Assembly (NCBI RefSeq): GCF_900188155.1
Contig: NZ_FZOG01000004.1
Span: forward strand, 186,001-250,000
Reading direction: 5' to 3'
Length of the DNA stretch: 64,000 nt
From: Pseudomonas segetis
GTDB taxonomy: Bacteria > Pseudomonadota > Gammaproteobacteria > Pseudomonadales > Pseudomonadaceae
Below, piece by piece: positions 25,464-35,384 of this stretch. The translations under genes and the position numbers were made by a program. Below the pieces are notes generated by a model, which saw only the letters and a list, made by a program, of their open reading frames with translations, was not told where the DNA came from and did not search any database. The first letter of the stretch is position 1; every line of letters begins with the position of its first letter.

Positions 25464-26381
25464 TTAATCGGCCCATGGCGCTTTAGCCAGCAGCGCGCTA
25501 CAGCGAGCCTGCACAAAGTCGCGCAGCACATGCACCGGTTTACTTAACTGCGAGCGGTGGGCGCAGATCAGGTTAAGTGGCGTCAACTCGCCAAGGTAGT
25601 CATTCATAAGCACACGCAATCGCCCTGCCTGAACATCGGCGGCAACGTCCAACCACGACTTGTATACCAAACCCTGCCCGGCGACCGCCCAGCGCCGCAC
25701 CACATCGGCATCATCACTTTGGCGGTCACCTTGCACGGTCATGCTCTGCTGGCGCCTGCCTATACTGAATTGCCAACGATCATGAATACGGCCGCCCAGC
25801 ATGTACAGCAGGCAGTTGTGCCCTGCCAGTTGTTCCAGGGTTTGTGGCTCACCGTGGCGCGCAATATAGGCTGGAGAGGCACAGAGCACCCGGCGATTGG
25901 TTGGCGCTACCGGCAACGCCACCAGGCTTGAATCCTCTGGCGCGCCGTAGCGCAAGGCGATATCCACGGGCTCGCGAAAGAAATCGGTTATCCGATCCCC
26001 CAGCAACAGGCGCAGTTGGAGTTGTGGGTGGGCTTGCTGGAACTCATCGAGCCAGGGAAGCAAGGTGTTGCGACCAAAATCCGAAGGGGCGCACAGCTGC
26101 ATCAAGCCACTGATCCCGACCTTGGTGCCCGCTAATTGCAGCCGGCCTGCTTCAATACTCTGCAATGCCTGGTGCGCGTGACTGAGGAAAGCCTGGCCCT
26201 GCGCGGTCAGGCGCAAGCTACGGGTCGAGCGGGCGAACAAACGCGCATCAAGCTGTAGCTCCAAACGTTTCAATGCTGCGCTGGCCACCGCTGGAGATAT
26301 CTCCAGCAAGCGAGCCGCGGCTGACAAGCTGCCAGCTTCAGCGGTGCGTACGAACAATTGCAAATCGTCAAGACGAAGCAT
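25464..26381 (-). CDS. LysR-family transcriptional regulator
   Basis: DNA-binding regulator of 305 residues with an N-terminal winged helix (LDDLQLFVRTAEAGSLSAAARLL, about residues 4-60) and a LysR effector domain of the CrgA/DmlR type (RYGAPEDSSLVALPVAPTNRRVLCASPAYI). It is divergent from the monooxygenase/MDR pair at 26496-27816 and probably controls it. ATTATCAAAATAAT between the genes is a likely binding site. Effector not identifiable. Confidence 0.9.
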   Translation of the reverse strand: MLRLDDLQLFVRTAEAGSLSAAARLLEISPAVASAALKRLELQLDARLFARSTRSLRLTAQGQAFLSHAHQALQSIEAGRLQLAGTKVGISGLMQLCAPSDFGRNTLLPWLDEFQQAHPQLQLRLLLGDRITDFFREPVDIALRYGAPEDSSLVALPVAPTNRRVLCASPAYIARHGEPQTLEQLAGHNCLLYMLGGRIHDRWQFSIGRRQQSMTVQGDRQSDDADVVRRWAVAGQGLVYKSWLDVAADVQAGRLRVLMNDYLGELTPLNLICAHRSQLSKPVHVLRDFVQARCSALLAKAPWAD

Positions 26382-26392
26382 CCGGGCTGCCT

Positions 26393-26406
26393 ATTATCAA
26401 AATAAT
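26393..26406. promoter_or_regulatory. Palindrome between LysR gene and monooxygenase operon
   Basis: ATTAT-CAAA-ATAAT is a perfect inverted repeat 12 bases from the LysR start codon and 90 bases before the monooxygenase gene. It fits the T-N11-A form of LysR sites. Binding is inferred. Confidence 0.4.
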
Positions 26407-26495
26407 GTTGAAATAGACTCTAGTTTCTCCGGCTTTTTCTAAAGGATCAATTAATTCAACATGACCCTATCCATCCGGCATCCGAGGCTTCAATC

Positions 26496-26789
26496 ATGAG
26501 TAGAACATTGGCTTTAGTCGCCACGATCACCGCACTTCCCCAGCACCAGGCACAGGTGGAAGCACATTTGCGCACACTGGTTGCTGCCAGCCGCGAAGAA
26601 ACCGCTTGCATTCAATACGACCTTCACCAGCAACAGGACGCGCCCGCAGTATTCGTCATGATCGAACAATGGCGTGACGCAGCCGCACTTGAAGAACACA
26701 AGCAAACCGCGCACTACCAACATTTCTCGACGAGTTGTAGCGAACTGCTGCAGGGCGTTGAAATCAAGTTACTAACCCAGATTGCCTGA
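26496..26789 (+). CDS. Antibiotic biosynthesis monooxygenase (ABM) family, putative quinol monooxygenase
   Basis: Small ferredoxin-fold protein of 97 residues matching the ABM/YgiN family: an LVATITALPQHQAQVEAHLRTL opening, CIQYDLHQQQDAPAVFVMIEQW in the middle and HKQTAHYQHF near the end. Members act as cofactor-free quinol monooxygenases or as small-molecule scavengers. The next gene begins 11 bases after its stop, and an MDR oxidoreductase partner is common for quinone stress modules. The LysR gene at 25464 is divergent. Confidence 0.85.
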   Translation: MSRTLALVATITALPQHQAQVEAHLRTLVAASREETACIQYDLHQQQDAPAVFVMIEQWRDAAALEEHKQTAHYQHFSTSCSELLQGVEIKLLTQIA

Positions 26790-26799
26790 GGAGCCAACC

Positions 26800-27816
26800 A
26801 TGAAAGCAGTTGCTTACTACCAATCCCTGCCGGCAGATAACCAAGAGTCGCTGGTCGATTTAGAGCTTGCCGCGCCCACTCCGGGCCCGCGTGATTTGCT
26901 GGTCGAGGTCAAGGCGATTTCGGTAAACCCGGTGGACACCAAGATCCGCCGGAACGTCGCCCCGGAAAACGCTCAGCCCAAGGTACTCGGCTGGGACGCA
27001 GCTGGCGTGGTCAAGGCGGTCGGTGCGGATGTCAGCCTGTTCAAGCCCGGCGACCAGGTGTTTTACGCAGGTGCGATCAACCGTGCGGGCGCCAACAGCG
27101 AACTGCACCTGGTGGATGAGCGCATTGTCGGCCACAAGCCCAAAAGCCTGTCATTTGCAGAAGCGGCCGCCATGCCCCTGACGGCCATTACCGCCTGGGA
27201 ACTGTTGTTCGACCGCCTGCAAATCACCCAGGGCAGCATTGACCAGGGCCAAAGCCTGTTGATTGTAGGCGGCGCTGGTGGCGTGGGCTCGATGCTGATC
27301 CAACTGGCCCGCACGCTGACTGGCTTGACCGTAATTGCTACAGCCTCGCGCCCGGAAACCCAGGCCTGGGTGCGTGAACTGGGTGCCCATCATGTACTCG
27401 ACCATAGCCAGCCATTGCATCAGGAGTTGCAGCGTATCGGTCTTGAGCATGTCAGCCATGTTGCCAGTCTGACCCAGACCGACCAGCACTTTGCCCAATT
27501 GGTTGAGGCACTCGCGCCACAGGGCCGCCTGGCGTTGATTGATGATCCGGCTGAGCCACTGGATATCATGCAACTCAAGCGCAAGAGTCTTTCGCTGCAT
27601 TGGGAACTGATGTTCACCCGCTCGCTGTTCGAAACGGCCGATATGATCGAACAGGGCCGCCTGCTCAATAAAGTTTCGGAGCTGGTTGATACCGCAGCGA
27701 TCAAGACAACGCTTGGCGAACACTACGGCGTGATCAATGCCCAGAACCTGCGCCGTGCACATGCACTTCTCGAGTCAGGCAAGACCAAGGGCAAGATCGT
27801 CCTGGAAGGGTTCTAA
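26800..27816 (+). CDS. Zinc-type alcohol dehydrogenase-like / quinone oxidoreductase (MDR family)
   Basis: NAD(P)H-dependent medium-chain oxidoreductase of 338 residues. GGAGGVGSM in LLIVGGAGGVGSMLIQLA is the Rossmann motif, after a GroES-like N-terminal domain (VKAISVNPVDTKIR, LGWDAAGVV). Structural zinc cysteines are absent, so it is of the ZADH/quinone reductase type. The ATG at 26800 with GAGGAG upstream is chosen over 26782. It is co-transcribed with the ABM gene. Confidence 0.9.
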   Translation: MKAVAYYQSLPADNQESLVDLELAAPTPGPRDLLVEVKAISVNPVDTKIRRNVAPENAQPKVLGWDAAGVVKAVGADVSLFKPGDQVFYAGAINRAGANSELHLVDERIVGHKPKSLSFAEAAAMPLTAITAWELLFDRLQITQGSIDQGQSLLIVGGAGGVGSMLIQLARTLTGLTVIATASRPETQAWVRELGAHHVLDHSQPLHQELQRIGLEHVSHVASLTQTDQHFAQLVEALAPQGRLALIDDPAEPLDIMQLKRKSLSLHWELMFTRSLFETADMIEQGRLLNKVSELVDTAAIKTTLGEHYGVINAQNLRRAHALLESGKTKGKIVLEGF

Positions 27817-27997
27817 CGGCAAGCCGGTGGCGTTTAGCTGCCGGCCAAGCCCTTTGCTGGTGCTGGTCGGGCAGCGCTCACACAGCAAAAATATTCAAAT
27901 TATCGATTCTAACTGCCAAACGCGAAATTGATTTGCGTCAGTGAAATTTCATATCCCAAGTCTAAACTGGTTCGACCAACCGCAGGAGGCGAACCAT

Positions 27998-28201
27998 ATG
28001 GATATCCGGATCAGCCCACTCAGCCAAAGTCAGGATTCGCGCTGGCAGGTTATTTTTGACGGTCATAAAGTCACGTTCAACAATGAAGCTGATGCACGTA
28101 ACTTTGCCTCCACCCTGTTGGAACGCCTGCAGGCACCACACGACCTGCCTGACGATGGGCAGTCCCAGCAAACGGACGCTTCAGGCAATCGGGGTTCCTG
28201 A
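27998..28201 (+). CDS. Small conserved-looking hypothetical protein
   Basis: A 67-residue protein beginning MDIRISPLSQSQDSRWQVIF with a good ribosome binding site (AGGAGG, 7 bases before the ATG). The first 45 residues resemble a small beta-sheet domain with GHKVTFNNEADARNFASTLLERL, and the tail is Gln/Asp/Ser-rich. No signal peptide or membrane segment. I do not recognise a family. It is convergent with the Bcr/CflA gene, which ends 22 bases on. Confidence 0.6.
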   Translation: MDIRISPLSQSQDSRWQVIFDGHKVTFNNEADARNFASTLLERLQAPHDLPDDGQSQQTDASGNRGS

Positions 28202-28222
28202 AATAACCATTCCAGCGAAATC

Positions 28223-29413
28223 CTAGATCGCCGGATAACCTGCGCGGTGCTCAGCCCAGACGGTAAAGCGCGAGCACAATGCAGCCAGCAATGCGCAGCC
28301 AAAAATAACCAAAGCCATTGGCCATGCAGTGCCATTATGCAAATAGCTCACGAGCGCTGCGGCACTGGCAGCAATAGAGAACTGCAGGCTGCCCAGCAAC
28401 GCCGAAGCGCTACCTGCATGACGTCCCTGCCCAGCCATCGCGCAGGCGGAAGCATTCGGGAGCAGAACCCCCAAGCTGGCGATGCAACCAAATAATGGAA
28501 TCAGCAGCGGCCACAAATGCTCAGGCTGGTTCAGGGCGATAATCAACAACGCCGAACCGCAGGCCAGGTAAAACCAGACAACCCGGCGCAAGCAATAGCT
28601 TGGTCCATGCTTGGCGACCAGCCAGGCATTGACCTGTGCCATCAGAATAAAGCCTGCCGCATTACTGCCGAAAACCCAGCCATAATGCTCGGCGGGTACA
28701 CCATAAAGCTCAATAAAGACAAAGGGAGAACCGGCGATATAGGCAAACATTCCCGCCACGGCCAATCCGCCTGTCAGCGCGTGACCAATAAATGGCCAAT
28801 CAGAAAACAAGCGCAGATAGGCCCCGAGCGCACCCGACAAAGGCGCACTCGCATGCGTGTTATCCAAGGTTTCCGGCAGCCCACGCCAAACCGCGACCGA
28901 ACACAGCACACTGAAAATAGTCAGGCAGACGAAAATCGATTGCCAGCCAAAAGTGCCCAGCAACACCCCGCCCAGCACCGGCGCCAAAATCGGCGCCAGC
29001 CCCATCACCAGCATCAGTTGCGAGAACACTTTTGCCGAGGTGATCGGGTCGCAGAGATCACGCACCACAGCGCGCGAAATCACCATGCCTGCGCATCCGC
29101 CCAGGGCCTGAACAAAACGCGCGGCGATCAGCCACTCAAGGCTGGGCGCCAGCGCACAGGCCAACGACCCCAGCGAAAACAGGCTGACGCCAATCAGTAA
29201 TGGCTTGCGGCGACCAAAACGATCGGCCAGTGGCCCGTAGACGAGCTGCCCAATCGCCAAGCCAAGGAAGTACACCGCAAGCGATTGCTGTACATGCTCG
29301 ACATCGGTTGCAAATGCGCTGGCAATACTCGGGAAGCTCGGCAAATAGAAATCAATTGCCAATGGCCCAAAAGCGCTGAGAGCGCCGAGTATCAGTAAGG
29401 TCGATAATTTCAT
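28223..29413 (-). CDS. Bcr/CflA-family multidrug efflux MFS transporter
   Basis: Twelve-segment drug:H+ antiporter of 396 residues. Early motif AIDFYLPSFPSI and motif A (GPLADRFGRRKPLL, about residue 60) are characteristic of Bcr/CflA, as are the fourth-segment GCAGMVISRAVVRDL and motif C-like LVMGLAPILAPVLGG. It should export drugs, or sulfonamide or bicyclomycin-like compounds, across the inner membrane. It lies downstream of the RND operon on the same strand but is separated from it by a hairpin. Confidence 0.92.
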   Translation of the reverse strand: MKLSTLLILGALSAFGPLAIDFYLPSFPSIASAFATDVEHVQQSLAVYFLGLAIGQLVYGPLADRFGRRKPLLIGVSLFSLGSLACALAPSLEWLIAARFVQALGGCAGMVISRAVVRDLCDPITSAKVFSQLMLVMGLAPILAPVLGGVLLGTFGWQSIFVCLTIFSVLCSVAVWRGLPETLDNTHASAPLSGALGAYLRLFSDWPFIGHALTGGLAVAGMFAYIAGSPFVFIELYGVPAEHYGWVFGSNAAGFILMAQVNAWLVAKHGPSYCLRRVVWFYLACGSALLIIALNQPEHLWPLLIPLFGCIASLGVLLPNASACAMAGQGRHAGSASALLGSLQFSIAASAAALVSYLHNGTAWPMALVIFGCALLAALCSRFTVWAEHRAGYPAI

Positions 29414-29610
29414 GAAACGCTCTGCATTAAGCCAAAAACAGGTATTTACCGCGCAACGGAACCGTCAGGGAAAGACTGCGCCAGAGCCCGGGGCTGCGTG
29501 CAATGGCTTTGCCTGAGCGAACTTTAGTACAGTCCTGCCAGGCCAGAGAGAAGCGAGGCAATTGCTCGCGGCCTCTGTCAGAGCAGCCTTGCGCCAATAA
29601 TACAAACAGC

Positions 29611-29645
29611 AACGCCGCCACTCTTGCGAATGGCGGCGTTGTTTT
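29611..29645 (-). terminator. Hairpin terminator after the RND operon
   Basis: AACGCCGCCA (29611-29620) and TGGCGGCGTT (29631-29640) form a perfect 10-bp stem. It lies 15 bases past the RND stop codon on the minus strand. The plus-strand 3' side reads GTTTT and the minus-strand 3' side GCTGTTTG, so it could work both ways. Position suits the RND genes. Confidence 0.7.
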
Positions 29646-29654
29646 ACTTCATGA

Positions 29655-32600
29655 TTAAACCGAGTCGCTATGTGCGGGCTGGTCCTTCTTGCCCTTTTTG
29701 CTGAGTTTTTCGCCAAGGGACTCAACCAGCATAAAGAACATTGGAATCAGGAAGGTCGCCAGCAACGTTGCCGCCAACATGCCACCGATTACCCCGGTAC
29801 CAATCGAGTGTCGGCTAGCAGAGCCCGCACCACTGCTGATGGCCAGCGGTACAACACCGAGGATAAATGCCAGCGAGGTCATCACGATTGGCCGGAAGCG
29901 CAGGCGCGCAGCCTCCAGTGCCGCCTCGAAGATACCCAAGCCATCACGGCGCAGCATCACCGCAAACTCGACAATCAGAATTGCGTTCTTCGCCGCCAGG
30001 CCAATGAGGGTAATCAACCCGACCTGGAAGTACACATCGTTCTCAATGCCGCGCAGCCAAACCGCGAGAATCGCACCGAATACCGCAAAAGGCACAGCGG
30101 TGACAACCGCAAGCGGCAATGTCCAGCGCTCGTATTGGGCAGCCAGAATCAGGAACACCATGATCAGGCCGAATACAAAGGCCAGGCTACCCGACCCCTG
30201 GGTTTCCAGTTCCTGGAATGCCGAACCTGTCCACCCGATGCTGTAGTCGCTACCAAGCACTTCGTTGGCCACTTCCTGGATGGCTTGCAACGACTGACCC
30301 GAGCTATAGCCTGGAGCAGGCCCACCGAGAATTTTCGCCGATGGGTATACGTTGAAGCGGGCGTAGGTGTCAGGACCCAGAATACGCTCGACCTTGACCA
30401 GCGACGCCAATGACACAAGGTCACCGGAGGCCGAACGCACATAGACCTGGGACAAGTCCGACGGCTTGCGGCGGAACTCAGGCTCTGACTGCAGGCTAAC
30501 CTGCCAGGTACGTCCATAGAGGCTGAAGTCGTTGACATAGTAGCTGCCGAAGGTCGACTGCATCGCCGTGAATACGTCACTGACAGCAACCCCAAGCGAA
30601 CGCGCCTTGGTACGGTCCAGATCGATGTAGTACTGCGGCACATCAGCGTTAAAGGTGGTTTGCAAGCCGGCCAGTTCCGGACGTTTGCTCGCCGCAGCAA
30701 GGAACTCCTTGACCTTGCTGGCCAATTGCTCCGTGGTGCCGCCGCTACGGTCTTGAATGTAGCCTTCGAAACCACCGGTGGTGCTCATGCCGGTAATAGG
30801 TGGCGGGTTGAAGGTCAGTACCACACCGTCTTTCTGCGAAGCGCCCATGCCCATGAACTCATGGGTCAGGTTGCGTGCATCAAGCTCTGGAGTGGTGCGC
30901 TCGCTCCAATCTTTCAAGGGCACAAAGGACACACCAGCGTTACTGCGGGTACCGAAAGTCAAGATGTCGAAACCGGCAAAGGTCACCACATCTTCCACCG
31001 CTGGATGCTTCATCAATTGCTGGGTCACATCGCCTGTAAGCTTCTCGGTCCGGGTCAGCGACGCGGCTGGAGGCAAGAAGTAGGCGTTGATCACATAACC
31101 CTGGTCTTCATCCGGCACCAGCGAGCTAGGCACCCGGCCAAACAGCATCACCATCAGCACTATCATGCCGCCAAACAGCAGCAAACCGATGGCCGAACGC
31201 TTGAGGAAGAAACGCACACCCGAGGTATAGCCGCTGGTGAACTTGTCAAACCCACGGTTAAACCAGCGAAACGGTGCAGCAGGCTCCTGGTGATCGGGTT
31301 TAAGCAACAAGGCGCAAAGTGCCGGACTCAAGGTCAAGGCGACGATGCCCGAGATCACTACCGATACGGCAATGGTCACCGCAAACTGTTTATACATCTC
31401 CCCGGCCAGGCCTCCGAGGAACCCCACCGGTACGAACACCGCGCAGAGCACCAGAACGATGGCCACGATTGGCCCCGTCACTTCCTCCATGGCCTTGATG
31501 GTGGCTTCTTTCGGGCCAATCTTGTCGGTTGCCATGACCCGCTCGACGTTCTCGAGTACCACAATGGCATCGTCCACCACGATACCGATTGCCAGCACCA
31601 GACCAAACAGCGTCAGCAGGTTGATGGAGAAGCCCAAGGCATACATACCGGCAAAGGTACCGATCAAGGAGACTGGAATAGCCAGTACCGGAATCAGGGT
31701 TGCTCGCCAGTTTTGCAGGAAGATAAACACCACCAGTACAACCAGCACCAGTGCTTCGAAAAAGGTGTGAATAACCTCTTCAATCGATACCTTTACGAAT
31801 TTGGTGGTGTCGTATGGGATCTTATACGCCATGCCGTCCGGGAAATTCTTCGATACCCGCGCCATGGTTGCCTGAACCGCCTCGGCGGTGTCCAGCGCGT
31901 TGGCTCCCGGCTGCAGGTACACACCGAACGCAGCGTTCTGCTGGCCATTCATCGAGGTCATCAGGGAATAGTCCTGAGCCCCCAACTCGACTCGCGCGAC
32001 GTCTTTCAAACGCAGGCTTGCACCTGTCGCATCGGAACGAAGAATAACGTTCTCGAACTCTTCAGGCTTGGAAAAACGCCCCTGAGTGGTAACGGTATAG
32101 GTAAAGTCCTGCTCTTTTTTCAGCGGCTGCTGGCCAAAGCTACCAGCGGCGAACTGCGAGTTCTGTTCACGAATGGCATTGACCACGTCAGTCGGCGTCA
32201 GGTTGAACTGGGCCAGCTTGTCCGGCCGCAGCCAGATACGCATCGAATAGTCCTTGGAACCGAACTGGGTGACGTCCCCCACACCGGGCAGGCGCTTCAA
32301 CTCATCGATCACGTTGATCAGGGCGTAGTTACTGATAAACACCGGATCACGGGAGTCATCCGGTGAAAACAAGGTCACTACCTGAAGAATGTCGGAAGAC
32401 TTCTTCTCCACCTTCACGCCCTGGCGACGGACCTCTTCGGGCAGCTTGGCCAATGCAGCCTGCACCCGGTTGTTGACGTCGATTGTGGCTTGGTCGGGAT
32501 CACTGCCAACCTGAAAGTAGACCGACAAACTCATGGTGTTGCCACCCGAGTTTGACTGCTGGTAAATCATGCCCTCGACGCCGTTGATCTCTTGTTCGAG

Positions 32601-32795
32601 TGGCGCGGCTACTGTCTCGGCAATAACCTGCGCACTCGCTCCCGAGTAGGTTGCGGTCACCGACACCTGCGGCGGGAGAATTTGTGGGTATTGGGCAACT
32701 GGCAACGAGCGCATGGCCATCAGGCCTGCGAGCACTATCACCACCGAAATAACCGTTGAGAAAACCGGTCGTTCAATAAAGAAACGAGAAATCAC
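29655..32795 (-). CDS. RND multidrug efflux pump, inner-membrane permease (HAE1 family, MexB/MexQ-like)
   Basis: Proton-driven trimeric drug exporter of 1046 residues, full length for HAE1 pumps. It begins with [21 protein letters not shown], has 12 membrane segments and two large periplasmic domains, and keeps the proton-relay pair D408/D409 in [18 protein letters not shown]. The C-terminal [16 protein letters not shown] region is intact. The upstream adaptor gene (32807) ends 11 bases before this start. No outer-membrane channel gene follows, so it probably uses an OprM/OpmE-type channel encoded elsewhere. I cannot assign a specific Mex name. Confidence 0.93.
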   Translation of the reverse strand: MISRFFIERPVFSTVISVVIVLAGLMAMRSLPVAQYPQILPPQVSVTATYSGASAQVIAETVAAPLEQEINGVEGMIYQQSNSGGNTMSLSVYFQVGSDPDQATIDVNNRVQAALAKLPEEVRRQGVKVEKKSSDILQVVTLFSPDDSRDPVFISNYALINVIDELKRLPGVGDVTQFGSKDYSMRIWLRPDKLAQFNLTPTDVVNAIREQNSQFAAGSFGQQPLKKEQDFTYTVTTQGRFSKPEEFENVILRSDATGASLRLKDVARVELGAQDYSLMTSMNGQQNAAFGVYLQPGANALDTAEAVQATMARVSKNFPDGMAYKIPYDTTKFVKVSIEEVIHTFFEALVLVVLVVFIFLQNWRATLIPVLAIPVSLIGTFAGMYALGFSINLLTLFGLVLAIGIVVDDAIVVLENVERVMATDKIGPKEATIKAMEEVTGPIVAIVLVLCAVFVPVGFLGGLAGEMYKQFAVTIAVSVVISGIVALTLSPALCALLLKPDHQEPAAPFRWFNRGFDKFTSGYTSGVRFFLKRSAIGLLLFGGMIVLMVMLFGRVPSSLVPDEDQGYVINAYFLPPAASLTRTEKLTGDVTQQLMKHPAVEDVVTFAGFDILTFGTRSNAGVSFVPLKDWSERTTPELDARNLTHEFMGMGASQKDGVVLTFNPPPITGMSTTGGFEGYIQDRSGGTTEQLASKVKEFLAAASKRPELAGLQTTFNADVPQYYIDLDRTKARSLGVAVSDVFTAMQSTFGSYYVNDFSLYGRTWQVSLQSEPEFRRKPSDLSQVYVRSASGDLVSLASLVKVERILGPDTYARFNVYPSAKILGGPAPGYSSGQSLQAIQEVANEVLGSDYSIGWTGSAFQELETQGSGSLAFVFGLIMVFLILAAQYERWTLPLAVVTAVPFAVFGAILAVWLRGIENDVYFQVGLITLIGLAAKNAILIVEFAVMLRRDGLGIFEAALEAARLRFRPIVMTSLAFILGVVPLAISSGAGSASRHSIGTGVIGGMLAATLLATFLIPMFFMLVESLGEKLSKKGKKDQPAHSDSV

Positions 32796-32806
32796 CTAGA
32801 TACCCC

Positions 32807-33952
32807 TTACGATTTCTTATCAGCGGCGGCAACGTCCGACGCGACCTTGACAGGTGTATCCGGGCGAACCTTGGTCAGGCCTTCGACAATGACCTTGTCC
32901 CCCGCGCTGACGCCGGACTTGATCACCCAGCGACCTTTTGAGGTCCGACCTACGCTGACCTGACGCACACGGGCAACGCCTTTGTCATCGACGACATAGA
33001 CAAAGGTGCCATTCGGCCCTTGCGCGACTGCACGCTCAGCAACGGTCAGCGCATTCGGTATGGAGATACCCTTGATCTGCACGCGAACGAACTGCCCGGG
33101 CAACAGGGTCTGCTTCGGATTGGGTACCACTGCACGAGTGCTGACGGTGCCGGTGCTGCGGTCGATCAGGCTATCGGTAAAGTTGACCTTGCCCTCCAGC
33201 GGGTAGGTCGAACCGTCACCATAGGTGATACCAACGCGCACGGCCTCGCCATCAAGCACCAATGAGCCATCAGCCAATCCATTGCGCATGCTTTCGACAT
33301 CACTGTCAGGCGCGGCAAAGTTGACGTAGATCGGATCCAGTTGGGTAATCTTGGTCAACAGGCTCGCATTAGGGTCACCAGCGACCATCAAGCTGCCTTC
33401 GGAGACTGTTTCCTTGCTGGTGATACCCGAAATCGGCGCGGTAACTGTGGTGTAGTCGAGATCAATCTGCTTGGCCTGCACTTCGGCCTTGGCAGCCTGG
33501 ATATTGGCTTTGCTTTGCTCGAAGTTGGAGACAGCGTTATCCAGTTCGCTCTCGCTGGCATAGCCTTTTTTCTGCAGCTCGCGGATACGCCTGAGGTCAC
33601 GCTCGGTCTGACGATAGCGCGCCTGTTCCTGCGCCAAGGCACCCTTGGCCTGGGCCAGCGCAGCCTGGTAGATACGCGAGTCAATGCGGAACATCAACTG
33701 GCCTTGCTTGACGCTGCTACCTTCAAGGTAGGTACGTTCCTGAAGAATTCCGCTGACTTGCGCACGCACTTCGATCTCACGGAAACCCGCGGTGCGAGCC
33801 GGGTACTCAAGCTCTAGGGGTAGAGGTGCGACTTTAACTGTTTCGACTGAAACCTCAGGTGCAGGAGGCGCATCTTCAGCACGAAGCTGTGCGCTCAAAG
33901 TGCAAAAAGCCAGGAATCCCAAGGCGACCGGGAAAGAACGTGCAAAAACCAT
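32807..33952 (-). CDS. RND efflux periplasmic adaptor (membrane fusion protein)
   Basis: Adaptor of 381 residues linking pump and outer-membrane channel. It has a Sec signal (MVFARSFPVALGFLAFCTLSAQLRA-ED). The FLAFC segment does not make a convincing lipobox, so it is probably not a lipoprotein. A lipoyl/hairpin arrangement follows: VRAQVSGILQERTYLEGSSVKQGQ, a coiled-coil of about residues 90-160, then DYTTVTAPISG. It begins 144 bases from the divergent TetR gene with an operator between. Confidence 0.92.
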   Translation of the reverse strand: MVFARSFPVALGFLAFCTLSAQLRAEDAPPAPEVSVETVKVAPLPLELEYPARTAGFREIEVRAQVSGILQERTYLEGSSVKQGQLMFRIDSRIYQAALAQAKGALAQEQARYRQTERDLRRIRELQKKGYASESELDNAVSNFEQSKANIQAAKAEVQAKQIDLDYTTVTAPISGITSKETVSEGSLMVAGDPNASLLTKITQLDPIYVNFAAPDSDVESMRNGLADGSLVLDGEAVRVGITYGDGSTYPLEGKVNFTDSLIDRSTGTVSTRAVVPNPKQTLLPGQFVRVQIKGISIPNALTVAERAVAQGPNGTFVYVVDDKGVARVRQVSVGRTSKGRWVIKSGVSAGDKVIVEGLTKVRPDTPVKVASDVAAADKKS

Positions 33953-34001
33953 AGGTGTCTCCGAGACAACGCAGCGCGCAAACTAAAGGCGAGAATGCTA
34001 A

Positions 34002-34023
34002 TTACATACAGGTGTGTTTGTAA
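34002..34023. promoter_or_regulatory. AcrR/TtgR-like operator between RND genes and tetR
   Basis: TTACATACA (34002-34010) and TGTTTGTAA (34015-34023) are inverted repeats matching at eight of nine bases, with spacer GGTG. The TACATACA core resembles known AcrR operators. It sits midway between the divergent adaptor and TetR genes, and so should control both. Confidence 0.6.
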
Positions 34024-34095
34024 ATAGAACTATACAGCTAATTTATCTACAATCGTTTCAATAACCTGAGCCTAGTCATAAATAACTAATCCGAC

Positions 34096-34716
34096 ATGCG
34101 CCGAACTAAAGAAGAAGCCGAAAAAACCCGTGCCGCCATTCTCATGGCGGCCGAAACATTGTTCCTGGAGCATGGCGTAGCCAAGACCAGCCTTGAACAT
34201 ATTGCCAGGCATGCCGGTGTCACCCGTGGCGCGGTGTACTGGCACTTTGAAAATAAAGCCCATTTGTTTCATGAAATGCTCAACCAGGTGCGCTTGCCCA
34301 TTGAGCAAATAACCGAGCAACTGTGCACAGGCTTTGAAAACAACCCAATACTGGCGCTTCGTGACCTGTGCGTAGACGCCTTGCAAGACCTGGCTCTCAA
34401 CCCACAAAAACAGCGGATCTTTACAATTTTGCTCCATCGCTGTGAATTGACCGAAGAACTGCAGGAGGCGATGGATCGTCACACTGAATTCATCAATCAG
34501 TTTGTTGCATTGTGCGAGCAATATTTCAGCCAACCTTCAATATCTGCGCATTTACAACCAGGCGTCACCCCGCGCCTGGCTGCAAGAATGCTCAATGCAT
34601 TGATTGTCGGCCTGCTCAGCGACTGCCTTCGCGACCCAAGCCTGTTCGACCTGAATCAAGACATCAAGCCGGTTTTCGCCGCCTTGTTCAACGGGCTGCT
34701 GAGGCAAGCGGCATAG
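34096..34716 (+). CDS. TetR-family repressor of the RND pump (AcrR/TtgR-like)
   Basis: DNA-binding repressor of 206 residues. The HTH is in residues 10-55 (TRAAILMAAETLFLEHGVAKTS, HIARHAGVTRGAVYWHFENKAHLF), and the TetR_C_2-type ligand domain contains ILLHRCELTEEL, as in AcrR and TtgR. It is divergent from the RND adaptor gene with an inverted-repeat operator between, so drugs binding the C-terminal pocket would derepress the pump. Confidence 0.92.
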   Translation: MRRTKEEAEKTRAAILMAAETLFLEHGVAKTSLEHIARHAGVTRGAVYWHFENKAHLFHEMLNQVRLPIEQITEQLCTGFENNPILALRDLCVDALQDLALNPQKQRIFTILLHRCELTEELQEAMDRHTEFINQFVALCEQYFSQPSISAHLQPGVTPRLAARMLNALIVGLLSDCLRDPSLFDLNQDIKPVFAALFNGLLRQAA

Positions 34717-34762
34717 CAGCCTGCCCAGTATTGCTACAAACCCATCAAGCCTAGACCACTGA

Positions 34763-34785
34763 CGCGAAAACGCACCATTTTCGCG
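34763..34785. terminator. Hairpin between convergent tetR and rrf2 genes
   Basis: CGCGAAAA (34763-34770) and TTTTCGCG (34778-34785) form a perfect stem with a 7-base loop. The A/T runs at the stem tops allow it to act as a bidirectional terminator, though U-tracts after the stem are absent. Confidence 0.5.
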
Positions 34786-34807
34786 CAGTTGTCCTGATAG
34801 TTGATGC

Positions 34808-35356
34808 TCAATCCACCTGCTTATGCTCGATTGCCTCGTTGCGCGCGGGCTTGGGTTCGCGGCGCTGTGCCATCCACTCACCGACCTGGCTGGCAAACGT
34901 CTCAGGCACTACACGCCCAACGCGGCGCGCCATATCGAGGATTGTTTGCTGTGCCAGCGCCTCCTCCATGCGCTTTTGCGCAGTCAGCATGACCCCATGA
35001 ACGGTGCAGGTGCCAGCCTGCGCCCAGGTCGGCGGAGAACCTGCAAACAAAGCGCAGCGGCTGCGAATTTCGCGGCAATCAAAAATATCCTTGCGTCCAT
35101 CGATCGCGGTCACTATATCCAGCACATTGATTTCATCGGCTGGCCGCGCCAGCTTGAAGCCGCCCTTGACCCCTTCCGTTGACGCCACCAACCCCGCCTT
35201 GGCGAGCTTGGTAAAAACCTTGGCCAAATATTCTTGCGGCACACCTTGCAACTCGGCCAGGTCACGCACGCTGGCTTCCCGAGGGTTGCCCTGCTCGTCC
35301 ACTAAAAACAGCAGGCAATGAATCCCGTACTCAACGCCCGCACTGTAAAAAGACAT
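34808..35356 (-). CDS. Rrf2-family transcriptional regulator with three cysteines
   Basis: Winged-helix regulator of 182 residues. The Rrf2 HTH runs about residues 1-80 (SFYSAGVEYGIHCLLFLVDEQ, VPQEYLAKVFTKLAKAGLV, GGFKLAR). Three cysteines follow at about 94, 101 and 117 (IFDCREIRSRCALF, GTCTVH), which could hold an iron-sulfur cluster as in NsrR or IscR, though with wider spacing. Start is the ATG at 35356 with GGAG upstream; a GTG one codon earlier is possible. It is divergent from a pyridine-nucleotide oxidoreductase, and a shared dyad lies before both genes. Confidence 0.9.
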   Translation of the reverse strand: MSFYSAGVEYGIHCLLFLVDEQGNPREASVRDLAELQGVPQEYLAKVFTKLAKAGLVASTEGVKGGFKLARPADEINVLDIVTAIDGRKDIFDCREIRSRCALFAGSPPTWAQAGTCTVHGVMLTAQKRMEEALAQQTILDMARRVGRVVPETFASQVGEWMAQRREPKPARNEAIEHKQVD

Positions 35357-35363
35357 CACAATC

Positions 35364-35384
35364 TCCGACTAATCTGGTCGTAAA
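35364..35384. promoter_or_regulatory. Rrf2 operator candidate, site 1 (rrf2 promoter)
   Basis: On the minus strand this reads TTTACGACCAGATTAGTCGG. It has the same ACGACC-N-TAGTCG core as the larger palindrome at 35519-35543, and lies just upstream of the rrf2 start, suggesting autoregulation. Confidence 0.45.

Noticed and set aside
30660..32366. 568-residue open frame opposite the RND pump gene
   Set aside because: It is antisense to a full-length, conserved pump gene; it is Gln/His-rich with no known domain, typical of a shadow frame.
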